A stretch of DNA of 64,000 nucleotides from positions 1 to 64,000 of the forward strand of contig LNDT01000019.1 in NCBI GenBank assembly GCA_001464715.1, given 5' to 3'. Numbering within the stretch: position 1 is the stretch's first letter; every line of letters begins with the position of its first letter. This DNA is from Bdellovibrionales bacterium Ga0074137 (lineage in GTDB: Bacteria; Bdellovibrionota; Bdellovibrionia; Bdellovibrionales; JAMPXM01). A program made the position numbers and the translations under genes. Under the pieces are notes generated by a model. The model was not told where the DNA came from. It searched no databases and was given only the letters and a program-made list of their open reading frames with translations. Below are positions 1-8,444 of the stretch, piece by piece.

Positions 1-114
1 CGGTAATGTCGCTTCGCCCTCTGGGCTACGCTGCTTTGCGCAGGCTTGCGCAAAGATCGGTAATGTCGCTTCGCCCTCTGGGCTTTGCTGCTTTGCGCAC
101 ATTTGCGCAAAGAT
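1..114 (-). repeat. Two tandem copies of a two-hairpin 3'-end element
   Basis: Two 57-bp units (1-57 and 58-114) lie directly after the helicase stop codon at 120. Read in the sense of that gene, each unit has an 8-bp stem CTTTGCGC/GCGCAAAG with a 6-base loop, a CAGC linker, a short stem GCCC-AGA-GGGC and the end GAAGCGACA. The two copies differ in the loop of the first stem and in the linker but keep both stems. Related copies occur at 10781-10833 and 38129-38340. There is no gene in 1-119. Confidence 0.75.
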
Positions 115-119
115 TGGGA

Positions 120-2516
120 TCACGCTTTTTCTAGGCGAGCGTATTTTGCGACGAACTTTTTTACTGTGTTGTCGGCAAAAACGACTGTCACTTTTAAATC
201 GGCTCCGGTGCCTTCGACCTGAAGAACGCTTCCTGTCCCGTAGGAGGGGTGACGCACGCGAAGTCCTTTTTTGAACGCTGGCCCACTGGAGGCCGTGTCA
301 TCAAACGAGTCGACAGCATTTTCGTAGTCTGGGAAGGGCGAGCCGCCACTTTTCATTAGTGGATGGCCAGAGCCTCCTTGAGGTCCATATTCGCTTCCGG
401 CGTCGCCCCACTTTTCGAGGAAGCGAGGTCGACTTCCCATGGCGGATTGTTGCACGACGCCTTCTTTGGGAAGCTCTTTGAGAAATCGGCTGGGCGGATT
501 CATTTGATCCGAGCCCCAAACTTTTCTAGTCCGAGCGTACGTCATGAAAAGTCGTTTTTCAGCGCGGGTCATTCCGACGTAACAGAGTCTTCGTTCCTCT
601 TCGATTTCAGTGGGATCATTTGAATCAGTGGCGCGGCCGCTGGGGAAAAGCCCCTCTTCGCACCCGACAATAAATACGACGGGGTACTCAAGGCCTTTTG
701 AGATGTGAAGAGTCATCATCGTCACACACTTTTCGGCTTCGCCGCCCGTGTCGTCGGCATCGCTCACTAAAGCCATTTCCTCAAGGAACGACTGAAGGTG
801 ACCTTCTTCGCCGCGCTCTTCGGCAAACTTTGAAATCGCATTCTGAAGTTCTTCCAAGTTTTGTAGGCGCGCTTCGGCCTCCGGTGTCGATTCCGTCATG
901 AGGCGCTTGGCATACTCTGTTTTGTCGACGACCGCGATCGAAAGATCAGGAAGTGAAACTTGGCGGGCTTCATCTCTTAGACTTAAAAGAAGATTCAAAA
1001 AGTTTCGAAGCTTTGAAGTCGTGCCCGAATTGAATTCGCGGCTTTCGATAGCCATCGTCGTAGCTTCTATCATCGAGATGCGGCTGGAGTTTGAGATTTC
1101 TTCGATGCGTTCAACAGTCGTTTTGCCAATGCCTCGCGCTGGAACATTGATAATGCGCTTAAAGCTGACGTCGTCGCTGGGGTTTAAAATCAGTTTCAAG
1201 TACCCCAAAATATCTTTTACTTCCATGCGGTCGTAAAACTTCATGCCGCCGACCAGACGGTACGCTATCGCACGCGAGCGGAACTGCTCTTCTAGCACGC
1301 GGCTTTGCGCGTTGGTTCGATAAAACACGGCGATTTCTTCCGGAGAAACATCCGTCTCACGGAAGAGTTTCGAGATTTCGTTTACGACAAACCGAGCTTC
1401 GTCGTATTCGTTGGATTCCTCGCGAACGATGATGGGTTCACCGGTCGGATTGTTGGTAAAAAGAGTTTTGTCTTTTCGTTGCGTGTTGTTTCGGATGACG
1501 TGAGTAGCGGCGCCGATAATTGTCTGTGTTGAACGATAGTTCTCTTCCAGCTTCACGACTTTCGTTTCGGGAAAGTCTTTTTCAAACGAAAGAATGTTTT
1601 GAATGTCAGCGCCGCGCCACGAGTAGATCGACTGATCTTCGTCGCCGACAACACAAAGATTCTTGTGGCCGTCGGCCAAAAGGCGCACGATTTTGTATTG
1701 AACCGAGTTCGTGTCCTGATACTCGTCGACCATGATGTAGCGAAACTGCGACCGATACGCATCAAGGACGGCCGGGTAATCTGAAAACAGCTGATGCGTT
1801 TTAATGAGAAGGTCGCCGAAATCAAGAGCATTGGCGCGTTTCATTTCTTCTTCGTAACGCTCAAACACGGCCAGCTGTTGATCATCCATCAGATGCCTAC
1901 GCTTTTTGACATCGTCAGGCATCAGACCATCGGTTTTTACAGAATTGATTCGACTGGCAAAGTTTTTGGCGGGGTGAAGTTTTTCATCAAAGCCAAGGGC
2001 TGCTGAAACTTTTTTGACCATCGCAAGCTGTTCGCCCGAATCGTAAATACCGAACGAAGTTTTGTAATCGAGAAGTTCAATGTGTTCGCGAAGAAGTCTT
2101 GCTCCGATAGCATGAAACGTCGAGATCCACATTCGCCCACGAAGACTGTAGCCGGAGCCAAAAGTATTTCCTGTCGACGCTCCTGGGAGCCGAAGTGCAG
2201 AGAGAAGTGCGGCCGTTCTTTTTTCCATCTCACGAGCGGCTTTATTGGTGAAGGTAACTGCCAAAATTTGATCCGGAGTCGCACGTCCCGTGGCAATGAG
2301 GTTAGCGATACGATGAGTGAGGACGCGCGTTTTTCCCGAGCCTGCTCCTGCAAGAATTAGAAGCGGACCGTCCAATGTTTGGACAGCCTCCAGCTGCGGC
2401 GGATTCAGACCTTTAGTGATCGCTTCGAGCCCATTTGGCGGACCACTTGCGGCGCCGCCTGTAGAACCTTCAGTAGAACCTTCATGTGACATTGAAAACG
2501 TCGTCTCCTGTTGCAC
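120..2516 (-). CDS. UvrD/PcrA-type ATP-dependent DNA helicase
   Basis: A 798-residue superfamily 1A helicase that unwinds DNA 3' to 5' in repair or replication restart. Walker A (AGAGSGKTR) lies near residues 56-64, followed by the VTFTNKAA motif, the DExx box DEYQDTN, GDEDQSIYSWRGAD, LEENYRST, the HISKGLEYPVVF motif and YVGMTRAEKRL. The C-terminus (about residues 745-798) resembles the Tudor-like tail of PcrA (VRHPSYGTGSVL). Length and motif order fit UvrD/PcrA; RecB and AddA are much larger. The long start is GTG at 2516 without a clear ribosome site. ATG at 2492 is an alternative, with AGGAG somewhat far upstream. The PcrA versus UvrD name cannot be settled by eye. Confidence 0.92.
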   Translation of the reverse strand: MQQETTFSMSHEGSTEGSTGGAASGPPNGLEAITKGLNPPQLEAVQTLDGPLLILAGAGSGKTRVLTHRIANLIATGRATPDQILAVTFTNKAAREMEKRTAALLSALRLPGASTGNTFGSGYSLRGRMWISTFHAIGARLLREHIELLDYKTSFGIYDSGEQLAMVKKVSAALGFDEKLHPAKNFASRINSVKTDGLMPDDVKKRRHLMDDQQLAVFERYEEEMKRANALDFGDLLIKTHQLFSDYPAVLDAYRSQFRYIMVDEYQDTNSVQYKIVRLLADGHKNLCVVGDEDQSIYSWRGADIQNILSFEKDFPETKVVKLEENYRSTQTIIGAATHVIRNNTQRKDKTLFTNNPTGEPIIVREESNEYDEARFVVNEISKLFRETDVSPEEIAVFYRTNAQSRVLEEQFRSRAIAYRLVGGMKFYDRMEVKDILGYLKLILNPSDDVSFKRIINVPARGIGKTTVERIEEISNSSRISMIEATTMAIESREFNSGTTSKLRNFLNLLLSLRDEARQVSLPDLSIAVVDKTEYAKRLMTESTPEAEARLQNLEELQNAISKFAEERGEEGHLQSFLEEMALVSDADDTGGEAEKCVTMMTLHISKGLEYPVVFIVGCEEGLFPSGRATDSNDPTEIEEERRLCYVGMTRAEKRLFMTYARTRKVWGSDQMNPPSRFLKELPKEGVVQQSAMGSRPRFLEKWGDAGSEYGPQGGSGHPLMKSGGSPFPDYENAVDSFDDTASSGPAFKKGLRVRHPSYGTGSVLQVEGTGADLKVTVVFADNTVKKFVAKYARLEKA

Positions 2517-2652
2517 TTAAAGCCCTTTTTACGTCGATCGAAGTGAATGGATTACGGCCCACGCTGTGCTTTACGAAACGAGGTCCAAAGTAGCGTTGGG
2601 TTTAGCGGATTTCTCCCGAAAGGGGTACCTGGCAACGCATTGAGCAAAACGA

Positions 2653-4083
2653 TTGGAGTCCGTCATTTTCACTCTCTCCGGTTTACGGCCCTCCTTATCG
2701 CTCATCTTGACGGTGCTTTTGGCTCTCGTGGCCTCTGGCTGCGCGCCCGTGGACGATTCTTCATCGGCGGACGGCGCTCAGGTCAAAATTTTTAGAATCC
2801 CTTGGCCCAATGGGAGTGGCAAAGCGACGCTGCAGGATATTTCTCTGTCGACTTTCCGAGATCATGAGTCGCTTCGAGGTGATGTTGCAACAATTCTCGT
2901 CGATCCTCGAATTGAGGCTGGGTCTGTCGTCAGTGACGAACCCGTGGGCCGCTTCACGCGCGTTGATGAGCGTTTCATTCCGTCGGACTTTGTTACGCTT
3001 CAAGCGACGACAATCTATGCGCATCTTGAGCGATTGAATCAAATCGATCAACGCTACAAGCTTGATTCATTTTTCAGCGGCCCTGCGCGCATCGGACTTC
3101 AGGCGCGAATTTCGGCGGGACCATCGATGCCGCTAATTTACGACAATGCGATTTATGATGGTCGCCTCGATTCCCTTTTCTTCGTTCCATTTTCTGGCGA
3201 TCAACTTCCGATTTCACTCAATGCAGGGATCGTTGCCCACGAACATTATCATCGCACTTTTCAATTCGTGATTCTAAATGCAATTCGTGAAGCGGCCCGC
3301 ACCGGATCTATTCCCTACGGCTGGGATGACTCTATCGCATGCTCTCAGCATCATCACAACCACGCGAAGGTGGGTGTGTCGTTCATCGAGCTTGCGCCCA
3401 TCACTTCAGATCTGCTTGTCTCAAATCAGATTGTTCCTCTAAAAATCTACAATCAGGTTTTGCTTCGTGCCCTCAACGAGGGTCTGGCCGACTTCTGGGG
3501 TTGGGCTTATGCGCGAGACGATGAATTCGTTGGGCGTTCTCTGGGAGAAGGTGAGAGCAAAGTTCGCCGTCTCGATAAACCTGCTTTCGTCTTTCCGCAG
3601 AAGGTTTTTTTGCGAAACAGTTTGGTGACGGTATCGAGGTCAGGTCTTCCTGTTCTAAAATCTGAACAGGGCCGCGTCGCTGAAGCCTATCGTTTTGGAA
3701 CCGAGTATGCGCGAACGCTTCGCGGTTTGGTCGATCGCCTGAGTCGGGATGCAGGATTAAGTCAGGACGACGCCGTTGAACGAGTGCGTGCGGCACTGGC
3801 TCGCTCGATGCCCGAGCTCTCTCAGGAGATCTTGAAACAGTGGGGGAGAACGGAGATCGAACCAGAGGCTCTTCTGAAACCCATGCTCACGGCACTTCTT
3901 CAGGGGCCCACAATTTTGGAAAGTACCAAGGGCAGTGTTCTCGTAGAGGCCTCAATTTCAAAGGCCGTTTGCGATGAACTTTCCCGTCTGCGGGCGTCCA
4001 GCGATCTTACGTCAGGGCTTTGCCAGACGCCAATGCCGCCGGCGCCGGCGGCTGAACCTTTACAGGCACCAGAATCCCGATGA
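2653..4083 (+). CDS. Lipoprotein with zincin-like HEXXH motif
   Basis: A 476-residue predicted lipoprotein. The start is TTG, and a hydrophobic signal ends in LVASGC with the lipidated Cys at residue 30. Residues 196-200 read HEHYH, a match to the zinc-binding HEXXH of metallopeptidases. A NEGLADFW segment near 276-283 carries Glu277 and Asp280, placed as the third ligand would be in gluzincins. A His-rich stretch (QHHHNHAK) lies near 232-239. These suggest an envelope metalloprotease, but no named family was recognised. The stop overlaps the next start (ATGA at 4080-4083), so the two genes are probably translationally coupled. Confidence 0.6.
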   Translation: MESVIFTLSGLRPSLSLILTVLLALVASGCAPVDDSSSADGAQVKIFRIPWPNGSGKATLQDISLSTFRDHESLRGDVATILVDPRIEAGSVVSDEPVGRFTRVDERFIPSDFVTLQATTIYAHLERLNQIDQRYKLDSFFSGPARIGLQARISAGPSMPLIYDNAIYDGRLDSLFFVPFSGDQLPISLNAGIVAHEHYHRTFQFVILNAIREAARTGSIPYGWDDSIACSQHHHNHAKVGVSFIELAPITSDLLVSNQIVPLKIYNQVLLRALNEGLADFWGWAYARDDEFVGRSLGEGESKVRRLDKPAFVFPQKVFLRNSLVTVSRSGLPVLKSEQGRVAEAYRFGTEYARTLRGLVDRLSRDAGLSQDDAVERVRAALARSMPELSQEILKQWGRTEIEPEALLKPMLTALLQGPTILESTKGSVLVEASISKAVCDELSRLRASSDLTSGLCQTPMPPAPAAEPLQAPESR

Positions 4084-4667
4084 AATTTATGATGAGACTG
4101 ATACCGGTCGTCATGATTCAACTGCTTTTGTCAGATGCGGTCGCAGCGGAATCACTGACCGCTCCGACCATATCTTCTGAAGGCGTTCAGGTTTTTGCGG
4201 GGCTCGGTTCGGGCGTCTTATTTGAGAAAGATAACGGCGGAGCCACAGACGTTACGAGACTACCACTGAGTGGTGCTGTGGGCGTGACTTGGGAAAACTG
4301 GAGAGTGCGCGCGGAGTACTCTTCGTTTCGGACATCCGACGGAAACGGAACGGTCTCGGTCGCTCGAGATGTCGAGTCGCTGACAAGTTGGCTGAGCTAC
4401 GTCTCCGATTATGATGCTCCCTGGGCGCCCGTATTTTCTGCTGGAATCGGAGCACTTCGCACGAACGTTGAAACGACGTTGAATCAATCGATGGAACTCA
4501 GTCGCGGATCGTGGATGGGCGGATTTTCTTTGGCTTTAGGTCTTCAAAGTCGGTGGACGAAGTCTTTTGTTGTTCGTCCCGAGCTTCGGTATAATTCCGC
4601 AGACAACTTCAAAATAAAAGACGCCCGTTGGGGCGTCTTTGTTAATTTGGAACTTTCAGTTTATTAG
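4080..4667 (+). CDS. Small outer-membrane beta-barrel-like protein
   Basis: A 195-residue exported protein with signal MKFMMRLIPVVMIQLLLSDAVAA. The mature part alternates short beta-type stretches with an aromatic C-terminus ending in NLELSVY. Gly- and aromatic-rich strands (FAGLGSGVLFE, AVGVTWENWRVRAEYSSF) fit an OmpW/OmpA-like 8-stranded barrel. The family is not certain. It overlaps the upstream metalloprotease-like lipoprotein by 4 bases, so a shared envelope task is likely. The last 50 bases of the coding region contain a terminator-like hairpin (see 4619-4640). Confidence 0.55.
   Translation: MKFMMRLIPVVMIQLLLSDAVAAESLTAPTISSEGVQVFAGLGSGVLFEKDNGGATDVTRLPLSGAVGVTWENWRVRAEYSSFRTSDGNGTVSVARDVESLTSWLSYVSDYDAPWAPVFSAGIGALRTNVETTLNQSMELSRGSWMGGFSLALGLQSRWTKSFVVRPELRYNSADNFKIKDARWGVFVNLELSVY
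4619..4640 (+). terminator. Hairpin inside the end of the OMP gene
   Basis: AAGACGCCC and GGGCGTCTT form a 9-bp stem around a 4-base loop, followed by TTGTTAATTT. It lies in the last codons of the outer-membrane protein gene and faces the convergent SPOR gene, so it may terminate transcription from within coding sequence. Confidence 0.45.
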
Positions 4668-4677
4668 GCGTCGAGCC

Positions 4678-5643
4678 TTAGCGAGCCACTTTTTGAACAA
4701 TTGCAGACGGGAGGTCGGCTTGTTTTAAAAGCTGGGCACGAAACTTCGAAGCGTCGTTGAACGATTTGAAACTTCCGACGCTCACTCGGTACCATGTCTT
4801 TCCGTTGATCTTTGCTTCGACGGGAAAAGCTGGGAAACCTTTTTTTACCATCGAGTCGACATGTTCCTTCGCGGCGTCCGCCGTCGGATAAGACGCGACC
4901 TGAACTGTGAACTCCACGTCGTTGGTGGCGCCGACTGTCTTTGGCAGACTCGACGGAACACGGGACTCAACGGGCGGAGCTTCCTTAGCGACGGGCGATG
5001 CATTGTTGGCAACGCGAACAGCGGCTTGATGAGCCATCGATAGATCAGGTTTTGATTTCGAATCTTTCGGTGCTGCCGACGGAGCTGGAACTTTCACTGT
5101 GGTAGCAATTGGCGCTGCTGTCGATGCCGCCGTCGACGCGACATTACGAGTCGTTGCGATCGGTGCAACATCCTTACCCGCGGCGGCTGCAATCGCCGAC
5201 TTGGCGGATGTCGCAGAAGTTACTGGTGCCGAAGGTGCTGCTGCATTTGCGGCCGTGCTGGCCTTTGAATGTCCAGCTGAGTGCGTTTCTGGTTTTGCCG
5301 CTACGACTTGCGCTTTTTCTGCGACGTCGGTTGTTCCGGTTTCCGCGTTCTCAGATTTAATTTTGTGAGCCTCGAGAGCTTTGTCGGCGGCCGCGGTGAC
5401 TTCTTCATCCGTCAACGATTCGCGATCATCGAGATCGGTTTTTTCTTCGACCGAAGCCGTTTTTCGAACTTCATTGTCGAACTCGCCTTCAAGAGCCATT
5501 CGTTGATGGTCGCTATCGGAAAGTTTTTTTCCGAACCAAACACCCGACGAGAAAGCAAACAGCGATACGAGCGTGATCGAGAGAACTTTAAGCACGAGAT
5601 CCCAGCTCGATGCTCCTCGCTCATTCAATGAGAACATTTTCAT
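4678..5643 (-). CDS. SPOR-domain membrane protein
   Basis: A 321-residue protein with one membrane segment near residues 18-40 (VLKVLSITLVSLFAFSSGVWFG). A long low-complexity Ala/Thr/Ser/Lys linker of about 180 residues follows, then a C-terminal SPOR domain (about 245-321: FTVQVASYPTADAAKEHVD ... WYRVSVGSFKSFNDASKF). SPOR domains bind denuded peptidoglycan strands at division sites, so a role in cell division or the cell wall is inferred, as for FtsN or DedD. AGGAG lies 9 bases before the ATG. The gene is convergent with the OMP gene and divergent from the inositol-phosphatase gene. Confidence 0.85.
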   Translation of the reverse strand: MKMFSLNERGASSWDLVLKVLSITLVSLFAFSSGVWFGKKLSDSDHQRMALEGEFDNEVRKTASVEEKTDLDDRESLTDEEVTAAADKALEAHKIKSENAETGTTDVAEKAQVVAAKPETHSAGHSKASTAANAAAPSAPVTSATSAKSAIAAAAGKDVAPIATTRNVASTAASTAAPIATTVKVPAPSAAPKDSKSKPDLSMAHQAAVRVANNASPVAKEAPPVESRVPSSLPKTVGATNDVEFTVQVASYPTADAAKEHVDSMVKKGFPAFPVEAKINGKTWYRVSVGSFKSFNDASKFRAQLLKQADLPSAIVQKVAR

Positions 5644-5747
5644 TTCGGCATCTCCTAGATTAATCCAATAAACTAATCGAAAAATTCGATGCCGTCCGTT
5701 GGCACCACATCTACTATGTTAAGGAATCAAAGAACTCGAGGTCAACG

Positions 5748-5763
5748 TGTCAAATACTTGACA
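5748..5763. promoter_or_regulatory. Palindrome TGTCAA-N4-TTGACA between divergent genes
   Basis: A perfect inverted repeat with 6-base arms and a 4-base spacer lies in the 149-bp gap between the SPOR gene and the inositol-phosphatase gene. One arm reads TTGACA on each strand, so it could act as -35 boxes for both genes or as an operator. No convincing -10 box was found at the right distance on the plus strand. Confidence 0.35.
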
Positions 5764-5792
5764 AATTCCTCGAATCGCCAGCCTATGACATC

Positions 5793-6644
5793 ATGGCCGT
5801 ACCTCCTCGCTCCTCGACCTCCAACGACAAGCATTCAAGAGCACTCGGGAAAGAGGCTTTGAGCGCCGCGTTTGAGGCTGCAGATCGAGCCGGTGAAGTG
5901 CTTAAAAAGCACTACGGGCGGCTTTCACAAATTGACGAGAAATTTCAGGCTGGACTGGTCAGCGAGGCCGACCGCGAGTCCGAATCCGTGATTAAAGCCA
6001 TTCTTTTTCAGCGTTTTCCCAACCATCAGATCTTAGGCGAAGAAACGGGACTGTCGGGGGCAGAGGCGTCCGAGAGTGCTCTTTGGATGATTGACCCATT
6101 GGATGGAACAACGAACTACGTCCACCGAGTTCCATTTTTTTGTATTAGTATGGGACTCGAAGTGGATGGCGAACTGATCATGGGTGTTGTTGACGCTCCT
6201 CTTTTGGGGAGCCGCTATCATGCGATTCGTGGTGAGGGTGCGTTTTTGAATGGCCGACCGATCTCGGTTTCGAAGCGCACGCTGTTTCGAGAGGGTCTTT
6301 TTGCGACAGGGTTCTCCAGCGCAGATCACACTTTGGATCAGCAGATGGAGATGGTTTCGCATGTGATTCGCCATGCGCGCGGAATTCGCCGGCTCGGAGC
6401 AGCGGCGCTCGATTTGTGTTTTGTCGCCGAAGGAATTTTCGATGGTTTTTGGGAGCGAAATCTTCAGCCCTGGGACACAGCGGCGGGTGCACTGATTGCT
6501 CGTGAAGCTGGTGGCATCGCGACTGATTTTTCGGGGCGAAGTTTTGAACCTCGTATGAGGTCCATCCTCTGTGCTCCGCCGGCACAACACGGATCTCTCC
6601 TTGAGCTCATGGGCCGTGTCGAGGGCGCGAAACTCGACTTTTAG
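5793..6644 (+). CDS. suhB: Inositol monophosphatase family phosphatase
   Basis: A 283-residue member of the Mg-dependent IMPase/SuhB family, which removes phosphate from inositol-1-phosphate or related sugars. The family motifs are complete: GEETG near residue 80 (metal Glu), DPLDGTTNYVHR near 103-114, GAAALDLCFVAEG, and QPWDTAAGALIAREAGG near 227-243. The length is normal for the family. The start is ATG at 5793. The symbol is by family resemblance only; it could equally be a histidinol-phosphatase-type or CysQ-like enzyme, though the sequence is closest to SuhB. Confidence 0.85.
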   Translation: MAVPPRSSTSNDKHSRALGKEALSAAFEAADRAGEVLKKHYGRLSQIDEKFQAGLVSEADRESESVIKAILFQRFPNHQILGEETGLSGAEASESALWMIDPLDGTTNYVHRVPFFCISMGLEVDGELIMGVVDAPLLGSRYHAIRGEGAFLNGRPISVSKRTLFREGLFATGFSSADHTLDQQMEMVSHVIRHARGIRRLGAAALDLCFVAEGIFDGFWERNLQPWDTAAGALIAREAGGIATDFSGRSFEPRMRSILCAPPAQHGSLLELMGRVEGAKLDF

Positions 6645-6663
6645 CTAGGATGCGCCCTATCGG

Positions 6664-6688
6664 ACGCCGTCAAGTTTAACGCCGTCAA
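6664..6688. promoter_or_regulatory. Direct repeat of ACGCCGTCAA upstream of the flagellar promoter
   Basis: Two exact copies of ACGCCGTCAA, 15 bases apart (6664-6673 and 6679-6688), lie about 150 bases upstream of the sigma-54 start region. That is the usual place for an activator binding site of an NtrC/FleQ-type regulator. The link is inference. Confidence 0.3.
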
Positions 6689-6812
6689 AATTCAATCAGG
6701 CCTTTGGTTTTTCCTTGCGACGTTCGTCGTGCGTGAAATCTCAGAATTAAATAACCGCAAGCTGACGGTTCGGGGTCCTGCCAAACAGAGTGAGTTTTCG
6801 TATGAAATCACG

Positions 6813-6828
6813 TGGCACTCTCGTTGCT
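6813..6828 (+). promoter_or_regulatory. Sigma-54 promoter of the flagellar operon
   Basis: The box TGGCACTCTCGTTGCT matches the sigma-54 consensus TGGCAC-N5-TTGCW, with GG and GC at the required -24/-12 spacing. It lies 59 bases upstream of the fliL start. The expected transcript start is near 6839. The remaining gap 6645-6886 has no gene. Confidence 0.75.
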
Positions 6829-6886
6829 TACCATATGGTCTGGATAGGATCTGGAAGCTGTTGAGCAGCGAACGCAGGAGGCGAGA

Positions 6887-7417
6887 GTGGCAGAGGAAGC
6901 AGCGAAGGAAAGTTCAGCACCGGCAGAAGCAAAGTCGGCCTCGAAACCCGTCCTTCTCTACGTTCTGGTGATTGTGAACATGCTGGTCGTCGGCGGTGTT
7001 GGTGCCATGATCTACCTTGGTAAACAAAAAGAAGCTCAGCAGGCCACGATCGAAAAGGTCGTCGAGGGCGAGGCGCAGGCCCAGGGTGAAGAGCTTGAGA
7101 AAGCGGATGAGTTTGTCGGAAAAATGATTCCGATGGAAACCTTCTATGTGAACTTAGCCGGCAACCGCGGTAACCGCCTCCTCAAGGTCAACATGGAGCT
7201 TGAGGTCGCAAGCGAAAAAGTTATCGAAGAGATCGAGAAGAGAAAGCCTCAGATTCGCGACATCATCATTATTATTCTCTCGTCAAAAACATTTAAGGAT
7301 CTTGAGTCGCGCGAAGGTAAAGAAGGTCTCCGCGATGAAATTAAAGATGCGGTCAATTCGTTTCTGACCAAGGGCAAGATCAAGCACGTTCACTTCACTG
7401 AGTTTATTTACAACTAG
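6887..7417 (+). CDS. fliL: Flagellar basal body-associated protein FliL
   Basis: A 176-residue inner-membrane protein that rings the stator and supports motor torque. It has a short cytoplasmic N-terminus, one membrane helix near residues 22-45 (PVLLYVLVIVNMLVVGGVGAMIYLG), then a periplasmic domain with FYVNLAGNRGNRLLKVNMELEV and the conserved end (RDEIKDAVNSFLTKGKIKHVHFTEFIYN). The start is GTG with AGGAGG 7 bases before it. It is the first gene of the flagellar operon, 10 bases before fliM. Confidence 0.93.
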   Translation: MAEEAAKESSAPAEAKSASKPVLLYVLVIVNMLVVGGVGAMIYLGKQKEAQQATIEKVVEGEAQAQGEELEKADEFVGKMIPMETFYVNLAGNRGNRLLKVNMELEVASEKVIEEIEKRKPQIRDIIIIILSSKTFKDLESREGKEGLRDEIKDAVNSFLTKGKIKHVHFTEFIYN

Positions 7418-7427
7418 AGGTCCAACG

Positions 7428-8444
7428 ATGAATCAGGTCCTTTCACAAAGTGAAGTAGATGCACTCTTAGCCGCGGTGAACGAGGGCGAGATCGCAGAGA
7501 AAACGGGCGCCGAAGTTGGAGCCGGTGGAGATGATCGCGTCGTCGTAGTCTACGATCTGACCAGCCAGGACCGCATTATTCGCGGTCGTCTGCCACAGCT
7601 TGATGTCATTTATGAAAAGTTCATGCGTTCATTTCGAGTCTCGCTGTCGGCACAGCTGCGTAAGATTGCGACTCTAAATCACGCCTCGACGGACTTTTTA
7701 AAATTTGGCGAGTTCATCAACACGCTTCCAATGCCGACATGTATGTCGGTGCTGCGTTTCAATGCGCTTCGGGGTTCGGCCCTTTTGGTGATCGAAACGA
7801 AATTAGCCTACGCTTTGGTTGACAGTTTTTTTGGCGGCGATGACCGTCCCTACAACAAAGTCGAAGGTAAAGACTTTACTCCGATCGAGCTCACGATCAT
7901 TCAAAAAGTCGTACAGCTTGCAATCGATGACCTTGAGCAGGCCTGGATTTCCATAGCGAAGATTGATTGCAGTTTTGTTCGTACGGAAGTGAATCCGCAG
8001 TTTGTGGGTCTTGTACCGCCAACGGACGTCGTTATCGCCTCGACTTTTGACGTTGAACTTGAAAACGCGAATGGAACGATCACGCTTGTGATTCCGTACG
8101 CGACAATCGAACCCATCAAACAGAAGCTTTCGAGCGGCTTTCAAATCGAAAGCGATCAAGCCGATAAGAAAATCTGGTCTGGCATTCTGCAAAAGCAGCT
8201 TCAGCACACAGAAGTGGACGTGACCGTGAACCTTGGAGAAACCGAGATCACGTTGAACGACCTCATGAACCTAAAACTCGGCGACGTCATTCCCCTCGAC
8301 CAAGATTCAGGTGGTGAGTTTGACGTTCAGGTTGAGGGTGTTCCAAAATTTAAGGGATTCTACGGAATCAACCATGGGTCGGTCGCCGTTCAATTGACGA
8401 AGACACCTGAGAACAGAAACAAAGGAGACGGACATGGCCGATGA
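7428..8444 (+). CDS. fliM: Flagellar motor switch protein FliM
   Basis: A 338-residue C-ring switch protein. The N-terminus MNQVLSQSEVDALLAAVNEG matches the CheY-P binding segment seen in FliM. The CheC-like middle domain includes LRFNALRGSALLVIETKLAYALVDSFFGG, and the C-terminal SpoA domain ends near residue 325 (VEGVPKFKGFYGINHGSVAVQL). The length is normal. It overlaps fliN by 11 bases, which suggests coupled synthesis of the two switch proteins. No CheY gene lies nearby. Confidence 0.96.
   Translation: MNQVLSQSEVDALLAAVNEGEIAEKTGAEVGAGGDDRVVVVYDLTSQDRIIRGRLPQLDVIYEKFMRSFRVSLSAQLRKIATLNHASTDFLKFGEFINTLPMPTCMSVLRFNALRGSALLVIETKLAYALVDSFFGGDDRPYNKVEGKDFTPIELTIIQKVVQLAIDDLEQAWISIAKIDCSFVRTEVNPQFVGLVPPTDVVIASTFDVELENANGTITLVIPYATIEPIKQKLSSGFQIESDQADKKIWSGILQKQLQHTEVDVTVNLGETEITLNDLMNLKLGDVIPLDQDSGGEFDVQVEGVPKFKGFYGINHGSVAVQLTKTPENRNKGDGHGR

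Noticed and set aside
6729-6971. Short frame upstream of fliL
   Set aside because: It runs over the sigma-54 promoter and the fliL start, with no ribosome site.
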